Source of the DNA: an uncultured Aequorivita sp.
GTDB taxonomy: Bacteria > Bacteroidota > Bacteroidia > Flavobacteriales > Flavobacteriaceae
Assembly: GCA_937125455.1 (NCBI GenBank)
Contig: CAKZLK010000043.1
Location: forward strand, 186,001 to 250,000
Reading direction: 5' to 3'
Length of the DNA stretch: 64,000 bases
In this document: positions 43,891 to 52,889 of the stretch, one piece after another
How the letters are laid out: every line of letters starts with the position of its first letter
Numbering within the stretch: the first letter of the stretch is position 1
Translations under genes and position numbers: made by a program
The notes under the pieces: generated by a model
Told to the model about the DNA's origin: nothing
Databases searched by the model: none
Seen by the model: only the letters and a program-made list of their open reading frames with translations

Positions 43891-44592
43891 ATGATAAAAA
43901 AGACAGTTGCAAACGTTCGCGAAGCCTGCGAGGGCATTTCAGACGGGATGACTTTTATGCTTGGTGGCTTTGGTCTCTGCGGTATTCCCGAAAATATTAT
44001 TTCAGAATTAGTTCGTAAGAACATCCAAAACGTAACCTGTATTTCAAACAATGCAGGTGTTGACGATTTTGGACTTGGTCTTTTGCTAAAAAAGCATCAG
44101 ATAAAGAAAATGATCTCATCGTATGTAGGTGAAAATGCTGAGTTTGAGCGCCAAATGCTCAGTGGCGAAATGGAAGTAGAGCTCATCCCTCAGGGAACAC
44201 TAGCGCAACGCTGCGAAGCTGCTCGAAGTGGAATACCAGCTTTTTTTACACCTGCAGGTTACGGAACTGAAGTTGCTGAGGGGAAGGAAACTCGTGAGTT
44301 TCACGGGAAAATGTACGTAATGGAAAAAGCCTTTGAAGCTGATTTTTCCTTTGTAAAAGCGTGGAAAGGTGATGAGGCAGGAAATCTAATCTTTAAAGGA
44401 ACCGCCAGAAATTTTAATCCTGCAATGTGCGGTGCCGGAAAAATTACCGTTGCCGAAGTGGAAGAATTGGTTCCGGCAGGCGAACTGGACCCGAATCAAA
44501 TTCATATTCCAGGAATATTCATCCAAAGAATATTCCAGGGAGAGAATTATGAAAAGAGAATTGAGCAATTAACGGTTAGAAAAAGAAACTAA
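43891..44592 (+). CDS. scoA: Succinyl-CoA:3-ketoacid CoA-transferase, subunit A
   Basis: Alpha subunit of the enzyme that moves CoA from succinyl-CoA to acetoacetate, for ketone-body or branched-chain amino-acid breakdown. It is 233 residues with the glycine-rich [13 protein letters not shown] (25-37), [17 protein letters not shown], and [17 protein letters not shown]. The stop overlaps the scoB start by one base (TAATG at 44590-44594), so the two are coupled. The pair lies after the PBP1A terminator, with a -7-like TAATTTTC near 43869. Confidence 0.95.
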   Translation: MIKKTVANVREACEGISDGMTFMLGGFGLCGIPENIISELVRKNIQNVTCISNNAGVDDFGLGLLLKKHQIKKMISSYVGENAEFERQMLSGEMEVELIPQGTLAQRCEAARSGIPAFFTPAGYGTEVAEGKETREFHGKMYVMEKAFEADFSFVKAWKGDEAGNLIFKGTARNFNPAMCGAGKITVAEVEELVPAGELDPNQIHIPGIFIQRIFQGENYEKRIEQLTVRKRN

Positions 44593-45248
44593 TGGCACTT
44601 TCAAAAGAACAAATAGCACAACGAATTGCAAAAGAAGTTAAAGACGGATACTATGTTAATCTGGGAATAGGAATTCCAACATTGGTAGCCAACTTTGTGC
44701 GAGACGATATAAGTGTGGAATTCCAAAGTGAGAACGGAATCCTCGGGATGGGCCCCTTTCCCTTTGAAGGTGAAGAAGATCCAGATTTAATTAATGCCGG
44801 TAAGCAAACAATCACTGCATTACCAGGCGCTTCATTCTTTGATTCGGCAATGAGCTTTGGAATGATCCGCGGTCAACATGTTGATCTTACCATTCTCGGG
44901 GCGATGGAAGTTTCACAAAACGGGGATATTGCAAATTGGAAAATCCCTGGAAAAATGGTTAAAGGAATGGGAGGCGCAATGGACTTGGTAGCTTCAGCAG
45001 AAAATATAATTGTTGCAATGATGCATACCAACCGTGAGGGGGAATCTAAACTTTTAAAGGAATGTAGCTTGCCACTTACGGGAGTAAAATGCGTTAAGAA
45101 AATAGTAACCAACCTTGCCGTTCTTGAAATAACTGATGGAAAATTTCACCTCCTTGAACGTGCCCCAGGAGTTTCTGTTGAAGAAATTATAAAAGCAACT
45201 GAAGGAGATTTAGTTGTAAGTGGAGTTATTAAAGAGATGGAATTTTGA
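44592..45248 (+). CDS. scoB: Succinyl-CoA:3-ketoacid CoA-transferase, subunit B
   Basis: Beta subunit, which carries the catalytic glutamate. It is 218 residues. GYYVNLGIGIPTLVANF (19-35) and SENGILGMGPFPF (46-58; Glu47 is the expected CoA-thioester-forming residue) are the family markers, with GAMEVSQNGDIANWKIPG near 103-120. Terminator 23 bases after the stop. Confidence 0.96.
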   Translation: MALSKEQIAQRIAKEVKDGYYVNLGIGIPTLVANFVRDDISVEFQSENGILGMGPFPFEGEEDPDLINAGKQTITALPGASFFDSAMSFGMIRGQHVDLTILGAMEVSQNGDIANWKIPGKMVKGMGGAMDLVASAENIIVAMMHTNREGESKLLKECSLPLTGVKCVKKIVTNLAVLEITDGKFHLLERAPGVSVEEIIKATEGDLVVSGVIKEMEF

Positions 45249-45270
45249 CCTAAAATCAATATTCACATTA

Positions 45271-45299
45271 TTAAAAACCATGGAAATCATGGTTTTTTT
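45271..45299 (+). terminator. Terminator after scoB
   Basis: AAAAACCATG (45273-45282) pairs with CATGGTTTTT (45288-45297) around GAAAT, followed by T. Confidence 0.9.
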
Positions 45300-45432
45300 A
45301 TGTTAAAAAACGAAGAAAAAAGACTCAAATGTTAAAATTTAGTGTATTTCATCGAATTTATATGCATTTTATCGTTTTGTATCAAAAATGTTTACATCTT
45401 AGCAGTCCCAAATCTTACCAACTTAACCTCAT

Positions 45433-45522
45433 ATGGAAAAAGTAATTAGATCATTTAAAAGCACAAAAGAATTGTTACTAAATGTGCTTTTCATTTTTAA
45501 GAAAGTGTTTTTACTGGTCTGA
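45433..45522 (+). CDS. Candidate 29-residue hydrophobic peptide
   Basis: ATG 45433 to TGA 45522 encodes MEKVIRSFKSTKELLLNVLF followed by IFKKVFLLV. The second half is a hydrophobic helix broken by two lysines, the first half is basic. It is the only ATG-initiated frame of interest in the orphan transcription unit. There is no clear ribosome site (preceded by TTAACCTCAT). A leader peptide, a small membrane protein, a type I toxin or a chance frame are all possible. Confidence 0.35.
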   Translation: MEKVIRSFKSTKELLLNVLFIFKKVFLLV

Positions 45523-45576
45523 TCTTTTCTTTGGTTGTTTATGCCCCAAATCTGTCATAAACACAGATAATCTATT

Positions 45577-45612
45577 AAACCCGTTCTTCGTGAGGTTAGA
45601 ACGGGTTTTTTA
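45577..45612 (+). terminator. Strong terminator of the orphan transcription unit
   Basis: AAACCCGTTCT (45577-45587) pairs with AGAACGGGTTT (45598-45608) across 10 bases, followed by TTTATTTC on the plus strand. On the minus strand the tail is AATAGATT, so its main direction is plus. Confidence 0.85.
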
Positions 45613-45633
45613 TTTCTTTATTTTTGAGTATTC

Positions 45634-47322
45634 TTAAATTCCTTTCGGAATTGCTTCAATTAGTTTCTTTGAATATTCCGTTTGCGGGTTTGCGTAAATT
45701 TCATCAGCATCGCCAAGCTCCTCTATTTTTCCTTTGTTCATTACCAAAAGTTGATCAGACATATATTTTACTACGGCTAAATCGTGCGATATAAATATAT
45801 AGGTAAAACCAAAATCGTTTTTTAATTCATTAAGCAAGTTCAAAACTTGTGCTTGTACCGAAATATCTAGCGCTGAAACTGACTCATCGCAAATGACCAA
45901 TTTTGGTTCCATTGCAATGGTTCGTGCTATACCAACCCTTTGCCTTTGACCTCCAGAAAGTTCGTGGGGATAACGATAGAAATAACTTTCATTTAAACCT
46001 ACTTTATCAAGTAAAGACAACACACGTTCTTTTCTTTCTTTTTTTGATTTCCCCAAGCCGTGCACCTCCATAGGTTCCATAAGTGCTTGGCCAATCATTA
46101 ACCGTGGGTTGAGGGATGAATATGGATCTTGAAATATAATCTGGATTTCCTTCCGAAGTTTCCTGATTTCAATTTTAGAAAGTTTTGTGAGTTCTTTTCC
46201 TTTGTATTTTATGCTTCCTGAAGTTGCTTTCTCCAATTGAAGAATGGTTCTCCCCAATGTAGATTTACCACAGCCGGATTCGCCAACAAGTCCCAAGGTC
46301 TCTCCTTCAAAAACTGAGAAGCTAACCGCATCAACTGCTTTTACAATTTCTTTTTTCGAAAATATTCCTACAGAACTGAAATAGTATTTTTCTAAATTAG
46401 TAATCTCTAAAATTGGTTTTTGGATATAAATTGTTTTATGCCTTTTGGCACGTTCTGCAGACTTTACTTCTCGCGGCTCGAAACTATTATCGGCGATGGA
46501 AGCTATAGTGGGCAATTTCACCAAACGAAAGTTCAATGAAGGGCGTGATGCCAAAAGTGCTTTTGTATATTCTGCCTTTGGATTTTTAAAAATTTCTTCA
46601 GTTGTTGCATTTTCAACAATATCTCCTTTATACATGACCACAACCCTATCGGCAATTTCGGAAACCAAATTCAAATCGTGAGATATAAAGAGCATGGCCA
46701 TTTTTGTTTCTTGCTGAATTGACTTCAAAAGTGAAATAATTTCTTTTTGAACTGTAACGTCTAGCGCAGTAGTGGGTTCATCTGCAATAAGTATTTTAGG
46801 TTTGCAGGCAATGGCCATGGCAATCATGACCCGTTGCATCTGTCCACCACTTATTTGGTGTGGATAACTGTTATAAATTTCATTGGGACGTGGCAGTTTT
46901 ACTTTTTCGAATAATGAAATAGTTTCTTTTTTTGCTTTAGAAGCGTTCATCTTTAAATGATGGCGAAGAATTTCAGCAACCTGAAAACCGCATTTTAAAG
47001 AAGGGTTGAGCGCACTCATTGGTTCCTGAAAAATCATGGCTATTTCCCTACCACGGATTTTTCTGAATTCTTTTTCATCAGTCTTCAGCAAGTTATTCTG
47101 TTCAAATAAAATTTCTCCGACTAATTTTGTTTGCTTTTTTGGCAAAAGACCCATAATGGAAAGTGAGGTAACTGATTTTCCCGAACCAGATTCCCCTACA
47201 ATTCCCAAAATTTCATTTTCATAAACCCCAAAAGAAATGGAGTGAAGAACTTCCAAGCTACTTTCTTTATTTCCAAAGGAAAGCGAAAGGTTTTCTACTA
47301 ATAGTAAAGGTTTCTTTTTCAT
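45634..47322 (-). CDS. ABC transporter ATP-binding protein, two fused domains (oligopeptide DppD/DppF type)
   Basis: A 562-residue protein with two ABC ATPase domains in one chain, like E. coli GsiA/YejF. Domain 1: Walker A GESGSGKS (43-50), signature ISGGQMQRV near 158, Walker [13 protein letters not shown] near 180. Domain 2: Walker A GESGCGKS near 355, signature [12 protein letters not shown], Walker [13 protein letters not shown]. The start is ATG 47320-47322 ([12 protein letters not shown]); the longer frame begins at TTG 47349, upstream of the -7 box. It should energise peptide or nickel uptake or export, but no permease or binding-protein gene is adjacent, so its membrane partner lies elsewhere. 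Confidence 0.93.
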   Translation of the reverse strand: MKKKPLLLVENLSLSFGNKESSLEVLHSISFGVYENEILGIVGESGSGKSVTSLSIMGLLPKKQTKLVGEILFEQNNLLKTDEKEFRKIRGREIAMIFQEPMSALNPSLKCGFQVAEILRHHLKMNASKAKKETISLFEKVKLPRPNEIYNSYPHQISGGQMQRVMIAMAIACKPKILIADEPTTALDVTVQKEIISLLKSIQQETKMAMLFISHDLNLVSEIADRVVVMYKGDIVENATTEEIFKNPKAEYTKALLASRPSLNFRLVKLPTIASIADNSFEPREVKSAERAKRHKTIYIQKPILEITNLEKYYFSSVGIFSKKEIVKAVDAVSFSVFEGETLGLVGESGCGKSTLGRTILQLEKATSGSIKYKGKELTKLSKIEIRKLRKEIQIIFQDPYSSLNPRLMIGQALMEPMEVHGLGKSKKERKERVLSLLDKVGLNESYFYRYPHELSGGQRQRVGIARTIAMEPKLVICDESVSALDISVQAQVLNLLNELKNDFGFTYIFISHDLAVVKYMSDQLLVMNKGKIEELGDADEIYANPQTEYSKKLIEAIPKGI

Positions 47323-47327
47323 TAACA

Positions 47328-47335
47328 CAAAGATA
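47328..47335 (-). promoter_or_regulatory. -7 box immediately before the ABC ATPase gene
   Basis: TATCTTTG on the minus strand (plus CAAAGATA), an exact match with 5 bases to ATG 47322. It supports the shorter start and predicts a leaderless mRNA. Confidence 0.5.
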
Positions 47336-47464
47336 AGATATTCAAGCAAAGAAAAATTTTAACTGTAGTTCATCGAAAAAAATTTCATTTAACCGATTTT
47401 TATTGTTCTTTTAAGTGTTTTTAATAAAACAACAAACATTTTATTCACTAAATCTTAATTTATT

Positions 47465-50413
47465 ATGAGAAAAATTAACAAATTCGTTTGCCTTTTTTCA
47501 TTTTCAATTTTTGGTTTGTCAGCAGTAGTTTCTGCACAAAACAAAAATGACGAAAAGAGAAACGTAAAGCAACCACCTAGCTTGAAAGTTTTTAATGATT
47601 CGCAATCGTACTCTCTTCAAAATTCCAATCAAATTCTAAAAGAAGTTTTAAATCCATCCCCACTAACTTCTTTTACTTCGCTAAAACAAGAACAAGACCC
47701 TTTAGGGTTTACACACAAAAAAATGCAGCAATACTTTAACGGTGTTAAAGTTGAGTTTGCAACCGTTACACTGAGCAGTAAAAACGGAACTGTACAAACT
47801 TTAAGTTCTTCCTATTCCCCAATTTCGGAAGATTTTAGTGTAACACCGTCAATAAATACTTCACAAGCATTAAACAGTGCAATTTCTCACGTAGGCGCCT
47901 CAAAATATATGTGGCAGAATGCTGCAGAAGCAGCCTTAGCTGACAATTATAAAAAACCGACTGGGGAGCTAGTTATTTTACCTGCTCTTAAAAACATTTC
48001 GGAAACAAATCGTTTGGCTTATAAATTCGACATTTATGCTACAGCCCCTCTTTACAGAGCTGATGTATATATTGATGCCAAAACCGGTCAGTTTATCATG
48101 GAAAACAAAAGGATCCATGATGCAAATGTACCAGCTACAGGAACAAGCCTATACAATGGCAGTGTATCCTTTACTGCAGACAATGCCTCTGGCCCATACC
48201 GTTTGCGTCAAACTGCCGACGGCGGTGGAATCCAAACTTTTGACCTAAACAATAGTACCAATTATAACAGTGCTGTTGACATCACAAGCAGTTCAACTAA
48301 CTTTACTTCAAACCCAACTGGAGTTCAAGCTCACTTTGGTGCTGAGAAGACCTATAAGTATTACTCACAGCGATACGGAAGGAACTCTTATAACAATACT
48401 GGAGGTGTTATAAAATCATATGTTAGTTATTCATCAAACTACGTGAATGCCTTTTGGGACGGAACCCGTATGACTTATGGTGATGGTGACGGCACAAATT
48501 ATGGACCTTTGGTTTCATTGGACATTTGTGGTCACGAAATTACCCATGGAGTTACAGAATACTCTGCAAACTTAGTTTACAGCTATCAATCTGGAGCTTT
48601 GAATGAGTCATTTTCAGATATTTTTGGTGAGTCTATTGAAAAATTTGCCTCAGGAACCAATGACTGGTTAATGGGTGATGATATTGGAGCTGGTGGAAGC
48701 GGTGGAGCATTGCGCTCTATGAGCAACCCGAACGCTTATGGAGATCCGGACACATATCAAGGAACCAACTGGTATTCTGGTTCAGCTGATTCTGGAGGAG
48801 TACACACAAATTCTGGTGTACAAAACTTTTGGTTTTATGTATTGAGTGTTGGTAAAAGTGGTACTAACGATAAAGGAAACAGTTATAACGTTACTGGAAT
48901 CGGAATGGACAAAGCAGCAGCTATTGCTTACCGAAACCTTACAGTTTACTTGAATTCAAATTCACAATATAGCGATGCCAGAAATGGTGCTATCCAAGCT
49001 GCAATTGACTTATATGGCGCTGGTAGTGCTGAAGAAATTGCAACCACAAACGCTTGGTATGCAGTTGGTGTAGGTAGCGCCTACGATGGTGGCACCCCAC
49101 CACCTCCGGGAGATTGCCAAATAGGAGATATTTACCTATCAATTACTTTTGACAATTATCCAGAAGAAACAGGGTGGACATTGAAAAATTCTTCAGGAAC
49201 TACAATTGATTCTGCAAGTTATTCTTCCTCAAACCCTGATGGATCAACAATTACCAAAACTTTCTCAAATTTAGCTGTTGGTGATTATACATTTACTATT
49301 ACTGATGCCTATGGCGATGGTATTTGCTGTTCTTATGGTAATGGATCATACACATTGTCAAGTGATTCAGGTGTTATCTTTAGTGGAGGAAGTTTTGGAA
49401 GTTCTGAAGCTACAGCTTTCTGTATTGAAGCAGGAACTGGTGGTGATACTCAAGCTCCATCTGCTCCCACTAATTTGTCTGCTTCAAACGTCACTCAAAC
49501 AACAGCAACACTTTCTTGGAATGCCTCTACAGATAATGTTGGTGTAACAGGCTATGATGTTTACCAAGGCAATACAAGCTTGGGTACCGTTACAGGAACT
49601 TCAGCAAACATCACAGGACTATCAGCTGCTACGGCTTATTCCTTTAAGGTTCGTGCTCATGATGCTGCAGGGAATAATTCTGGTTTTAGCAATACTGTAA
49701 ATATTACTACACTCTCTAATACTATTAGCTATTGTGCCTCACAAGGAAATAATACAAACGATGAGTACATAGATAGAGTTCAACTTGGAAGTATTAACAA
49801 CCTTTCAGGCAATAATGGAGGTTATGTTGATTTCACTAGCCTTTCAACAACACTGACAAAAGGAAGTAGTAATACTATTACCATAACTCCAAAATGGACA
49901 GGATCGGTTTATCGTGAAGCTTATAGAGTTTGGATAGATTATAACCAAGATGGAGATTTTAATGATTCTGGAGAACAGGTATATACACGTTCAAGAACTA
50001 CAGCTTCATCTATCTCAGGTAGTTTTACAGTTCCAACTTCTGCATTAAGTGGTGCCACTAGAATGCGAGTTTCCATGAAATACAATGCAAATTCAACCCC
50101 ATGTGAAACATTTACGTATGGTGAAGTAGAGGATTATACCGTTGTTATAAGCAACTCTGTGGTTCAGGGAGTTATAGAAAATAATGGATTATCTGACATG
50201 GCCCTTTATCCAAACCCAGCAAAACACACCTTAAACATTGCATTGCTTGATGCAACTGGTAAAGATTATGTGATTTATAATGTTATGGGACAGGTTGTAG
50301 GCAAAGGTACTTTCACTGAAAACTTGGATGTATCAGCATTGCAAAGTGGTGTTTATATGCTTGAAGTAAATACCGAAGCAAACAAAATAATGAAACGTTT
50401 TGTAAAAGAATAG
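47465..50413 (+). CDS. Secreted M4 (thermolysin-like) metallopeptidase with FN3, GEVED and T9SS domains
   Basis: A 982-residue secreted zinc protease. Signal peptide 1-24 (ending VVSAQ). The propeptide (FTP and PepSY-like, about 30-220) includes LGFTHKKMQQYFNGVKVEF. The M4 domain (about 225-540) has HEITH near 356-360 and the third ligand in ALNESFSDIFGE near 379-390. A ~115-residue beta domain follows with Cys and the TDAYGDGICCSYGNGSY segment, then one fibronectin type III domain (about 660-755), a GEVED domain (about 757-895; EAYRVWIDYNQDGDF ... TYGEVEDYTV) and a T9SS type A domain (905-982). All catalytic residues are present. Confidence 0.95.
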   Translation: MRKINKFVCLFSFSIFGLSAVVSAQNKNDEKRNVKQPPSLKVFNDSQSYSLQNSNQILKEVLNPSPLTSFTSLKQEQDPLGFTHKKMQQYFNGVKVEFATVTLSSKNGTVQTLSSSYSPISEDFSVTPSINTSQALNSAISHVGASKYMWQNAAEAALADNYKKPTGELVILPALKNISETNRLAYKFDIYATAPLYRADVYIDAKTGQFIMENKRIHDANVPATGTSLYNGSVSFTADNASGPYRLRQTADGGGIQTFDLNNSTNYNSAVDITSSSTNFTSNPTGVQAHFGAEKTYKYYSQRYGRNSYNNTGGVIKSYVSYSSNYVNAFWDGTRMTYGDGDGTNYGPLVSLDICGHEITHGVTEYSANLVYSYQSGALNESFSDIFGESIEKFASGTNDWLMGDDIGAGGSGGALRSMSNPNAYGDPDTYQGTNWYSGSADSGGVHTNSGVQNFWFYVLSVGKSGTNDKGNSYNVTGIGMDKAAAIAYRNLTVYLNSNSQYSDARNGAIQAAIDLYGAGSAEEIATTNAWYAVGVGSAYDGGTPPPPGDCQIGDIYLSITFDNYPEETGWTLKNSSGTTIDSASYSSSNPDGSTITKTFSNLAVGDYTFTITDAYGDGICCSYGNGSYTLSSDSGVIFSGGSFGSSEATAFCIEAGTGGDTQAPSAPTNLSASNVTQTTATLSWNASTDNVGVTGYDVYQGNTSLGTVTGTSANITGLSAATAYSFKVRAHDAAGNNSGFSNTVNITTLSNTISYCASQGNNTNDEYIDRVQLGSINNLSGNNGGYVDFTSLSTTLTKGSSNTITITPKWTGSVYREAYRVWIDYNQDGDFNDSGEQVYTRSRTTASSISGSFTVPTSALSGATRMRVSMKYNANSTPCETFTYGEVEDYTVVISNSVVQGVIENNGLSDMALYPNPAKHTLNIALLDATGKDYVIYNVMGQVVGKGTFTENLDVSALQSGVYMLEVNTEANKIMKRFVKE

Positions 50414-50431
50414 TTAGTTAGTATTTATCCC

Positions 50432-50472
50432 CAAAGAGGCCCGTTTCGATTTTGAAACGGGCCTCTTTATTT
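50432..50472. terminator. Strong terminator between M4 peptidase and repeat lipoprotein
   Basis: AAAGAGGCCCGTTTC (50433-50447) and GAAACGGGCCTCTTT (50454-50468) form a perfect 15-pair stem with a 6-base loop. T and A runs on both sides allow use from both directions. Confidence 0.93.
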
Positions 50473-50489
50473 AAAAAAATTAATAATTT

Positions 50490-50897
50490 TTATAAAGGAT
50501 CTCCTACTTTAATATCACAACGATGCCCAGGCTGTCCGTGTGGTGGGTTTATCCCATTACCAGAAATTGAAGCAGGCACTGAATTAGCCTTATTTAGTAC
50601 AGGGGTTGTGTTGGAACTTCCTGAAGCAGTATTTAAAGGCGCACCTACAGGTATATCACAACGATGCCCTGGTTGCCCATGCGCAGGGTTCATAGCCAAA
50701 TCACCACTTACGCTTGTTGTGTTTGTAGTTGGAGCAACATTTTGAAGGGCCTGTTTTTTCTGCTCAAGTGTTGCCTCTTGTGTTTTGTTTATTGATTCTT
50801 CCGAAGTAGCAACTTCATCTTTACAGGAAATAAAAAATGGAGCCGAAACTAATAAAACTATTAAAAATGATTTTGGATTGAATTTTGGAATTGTCAT
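50490..50897 (-). CDS. Lipoprotein with two HGQPGHRC repeats, function unknown
   Basis: A 135-residue lipoprotein: MTIPKFNPKSFLIVLLVSAPFFISC, Cys25 as lipid site. After a Glu/Gln-rich spacer come two nearly identical 19-residue units: NPAHGQPGHRCDIPVGAPL (70-88) and NPPHGQPGHRCDIKVGDPL (117-135), joined by an Asn/Ser/Pro linker. Each has HxxxHxC, which could bind copper, zinc or haem-type ligands. I recall similar tails on other uncharacterised Bacteroidota proteins but know no function. It stands alone and ends close to the M4 terminator. An envelope location is the only firm inference. Confidence 0.8.
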   Translation of the reverse strand: MTIPKFNPKSFLIVLLVSAPFFISCKDEVATSEESINKTQEATLEQKKQALQNVAPTTNTTSVSGDLAMNPAHGQPGHRCDIPVGAPLNTASGSSNTTPVLNKANSVPASISGNGINPPHGQPGHRCDIKVGDPL

Positions 50898-50982
50898 AGA
50901 AGTGTTATTTAGTTATGACCGATAAATCTACTAAAAATTTAATAGAAAACACGTTAAGAAATTTCTTAACAAGATAAAGTAG

Positions 50983-51696
50983 CTACACAGAAAGAATTTC
51001 GTCTTCACTTAAAATCGCTTCATTCCTTAGTCTCAAAAATATCTGCGCCACAGTAACAGTATCCTTTTCACAATAAATAATGATTCTATCAATATCCTTT
51101 TCTTCGTAAAAAACTTGCCGCACCTGACTGCCATCTATATCATCCTTTGGCGAAGGAATACCCAAAACGTGCGCCATCAATTTCAGGGAAGTAAAGGTTT
51201 TATAATCCCCAAACTTCCAAAGCTCCAGTGTGTCCAAATGAGGCACTTCCCAAGGTTTCTTTCCAAAAAGATCCAGCTTGAAGGGAATATCAATACCTTT
51301 GATAATCATCCTTCTAGCGATGTAGGGAAAGTCAAATTCCTTACCATTGTGTGCGCAGAGCAAATGATGGGGTTTGTTGAAATGTGTCTCCAAAAGATTT
51401 TTAAAATCCTTCAAAATTTTCACCTCATCACCGTGAAAACTAGTTACACGGAAATTTCGAATATCGCCCTTCAGTACAAAATAACCTACAGAAATACAGA
51501 CAATCTTACCAAACTCAGCCCAAATTCCGGCACGTTCGTAGAATTCTTCAGCCGTAAAGTCCTCCTTGCGCTGATATTGACTTTTCAGTCCCCAAAGTGT
51601 TTTTGAAGTATCATCCAGTTCATCAAAATGTTCGTGCTGTGGAACGGTCTCAATATCCAGAAACAGGATATGTTCCAAGTTTATTCGCTTAATCAT
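50983..51696 (-). CDS. Predicted 3'-5' exonuclease (DnaQ-like, PolB exo2 group)
   Basis: A 237-residue DEDD nuclease. ExoI DIETVP (14-19; Asp14, Glu16), ExoII in CAHNGKEFDFPYIARR near 110-125 (Asp118 area), and ExoIII YCEKDTVTVAQIFLR near 207-221. The arrangement matches the family named after the proofreading domain of family B polymerases (DNA_pol_B_exo2) rather than DnaQ epsilon. It probably degrades DNA or RNA ends in the cytoplasm; substrate unknown. A -7-like TAGCTTTA lies about 30 bases upstream. Alone on its strand, with the serine hydrolase gene 47 bases upstream. Confidence 0.88.
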   Translation of the reverse strand: MIKRINLEHILFLDIETVPQHEHFDELDDTSKTLWGLKSQYQRKEDFTAEEFYERAGIWAEFGKIVCISVGYFVLKGDIRNFRVTSFHGDEVKILKDFKNLLETHFNKPHHLLCAHNGKEFDFPYIARRMIIKGIDIPFKLDLFGKKPWEVPHLDTLELWKFGDYKTFTSLKLMAHVLGIPSPKDDIDGSQVRQVFYEEKDIDRIIIYCEKDTVTVAQIFLRLRNEAILSEDEILSV

Positions 51697-51743
51697 ATTT
51701 TGAAAATTTTAATCGGGGAGAAGTTTAAAGCTACGAAAAAATA

Positions 51744-52889
51744 TTAATTTTTATTCAGCATTTCATAGGCTTCTTCAATATAAACATAAAAATCTGAGCT
51801 AAAAGGCAAATCGGTTTTATTACCACGTTGGTGCCCCAACCGAACAATAATTACATCATCTTCAGGTACTACAATCACATACTGCCCAAGAATGCCACGC
51901 ATTACAAAAATTTTCTTACCCAAAAAATCGCTCAACCAAAATCCATAACCGTATTCTGGACTTTCAGCAAAACGAGGCGTAATGGATTTCGCCACAAAAG
52001 CAGAATCCAAAATTTGGTACCCATTCCACTTACCATAATCTTTGTAAAGTTTCCCGAAACGCGCAAAATCCCTTGCATTACTACCTATACAACAATATGC
52101 TTTTATTAATCTGTTTTTTTCATCGTCTACCTGCCAAACCGCAGAATTTTCCGCACCCATAGGGTTCCAGAAACTTTCATATAAATAATACGCTAAACGC
52201 TTCTTCGTAGCTTTCTGAATCACCATCGCTAAAAGTTCGGTGTTTCCGCTTAAATATTTGTAGCCCACCCCGGGCGTATCGACCACTTTAAGTTTTAAAA
52301 TTATTTCAGCAAGATCACTATCATAATATGCCCTCGCTGTCATTCCAAACGGATTGAGATACGACTCATCCCAATCCAACCCAGATGCCATCGATGAAAG
52401 ATCGCCAACAGTCAAACCAGTTCCAGCATATTGTGAATAAAAATCACCCACAGGCTGATCTAAACTTTTAATAAAACCATCATCAATAGCTTTTCCCAGT
52501 ATGGCTGATGTAATACTCTTGGCCATCGAAAACGAATTGGTTTGAGAAGTTTCTCCAAAACCATCAAAATACTTTTCATACCAAATACTATCATTCTTTA
52601 TAATCATAAAAGCAACTGTCTTTAACTTATCGTTGATTTTAGAAAGTGCCTGTGTAGCTTCAACAGTATTATACTTTTTATGAACCGGCCAAGGCTGCGG
52701 ATTAGTACTCGCAGGAATTTTTTCAGTATCAAAATATTCAAAATCGTCAATATAGGCAGTGGCGTGACCGTGAAGATAAACCACCCAAAAACCTTTCAAA
52801 ATATAGCCATAGCCAGAAATATAAAGTCCAATCACAAGTGCAACCAGTAGTATAAAAATCCATTTGAAGAATTTCTTAACTCTTTTCAT
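51744..52889 (-). CDS. Serine hydrolase, beta-lactamase/DD-peptidase family
   Basis: A 381-residue protein with one N-terminal membrane anchor (about 7-30, IFILLVALVIGLYISGYGYI). The class C beta-lactamase-like fold carries SMAKS (SxxK, near 123-127), YLSGN (YxN, near 207-211) and, in place of HxG, RGILGQY near 335-341. This fits penicillin-binding-related esterases/peptidases as well as beta-lactamases, so activity is open. Its ATG directly abuts the ogt stop (52889/52890), so the two genes are one transcript. Confidence 0.88.
   Translation of the reverse strand: MKRVKKFFKWIFILLVALVIGLYISGYGYILKGFWVVYLHGHATAYIDDFEYFDTEKIPASTNPQPWPVHKKYNTVEATQALSKINDKLKTVAFMIIKNDSIWYEKYFDGFGETSQTNSFSMAKSITSAILGKAIDDGFIKSLDQPVGDFYSQYAGTGLTVGDLSSMASGLDWDESYLNPFGMTARAYYDSDLAEIILKLKVVDTPGVGYKYLSGNTELLAMVIQKATKKRLAYYLYESFWNPMGAENSAVWQVDDEKNRLIKAYCCIGSNARDFARFGKLYKDYGKWNGYQILDSAFVAKSITPRFAESPEYGYGFWLSDFLGKKIFVMRGILGQYVIVVPEDDVIIVRLGHQRGNKTDLPFSSDFYVYIEEAYEMLNKN

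Larger units (their letters stand above)
45400..45612 (+). ncRNA. Candidate small RNA or short-mRNA transcription unit
   Basis: The 333-base gap between scoB and the ABC gene has no known gene, yet it ends with a strong plus-strand terminator (45577-45612) that cannot belong to scoB, which already has one at 45271-45299. Between them are two hairpins: AAAAGCAC/GTGCTTTT (45457-45464 with 45484-45491) and ATCTGT/ACAGAT (near 45550-45568). A 29-codon frame lies inside. I found no exact -7 box; the left end is a guess. It does not match tmRNA, SRP RNA or RNase P RNA as I know them. Confidence 0.45.

Noticed and set aside
45400-45612. tmRNA, SRP RNA, RNase P RNA or 6S RNA at the orphan unit
   Set aside because: None of the conserved core sequences I know is present; 6S RNA cannot be strictly excluded, but no long closing stem is seen.
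51115-51606. 163-codon plus-strand frame
   Set aside because: Antisense to the exonuclease with its conserved DEDD residues; no domain, start context or promoter.
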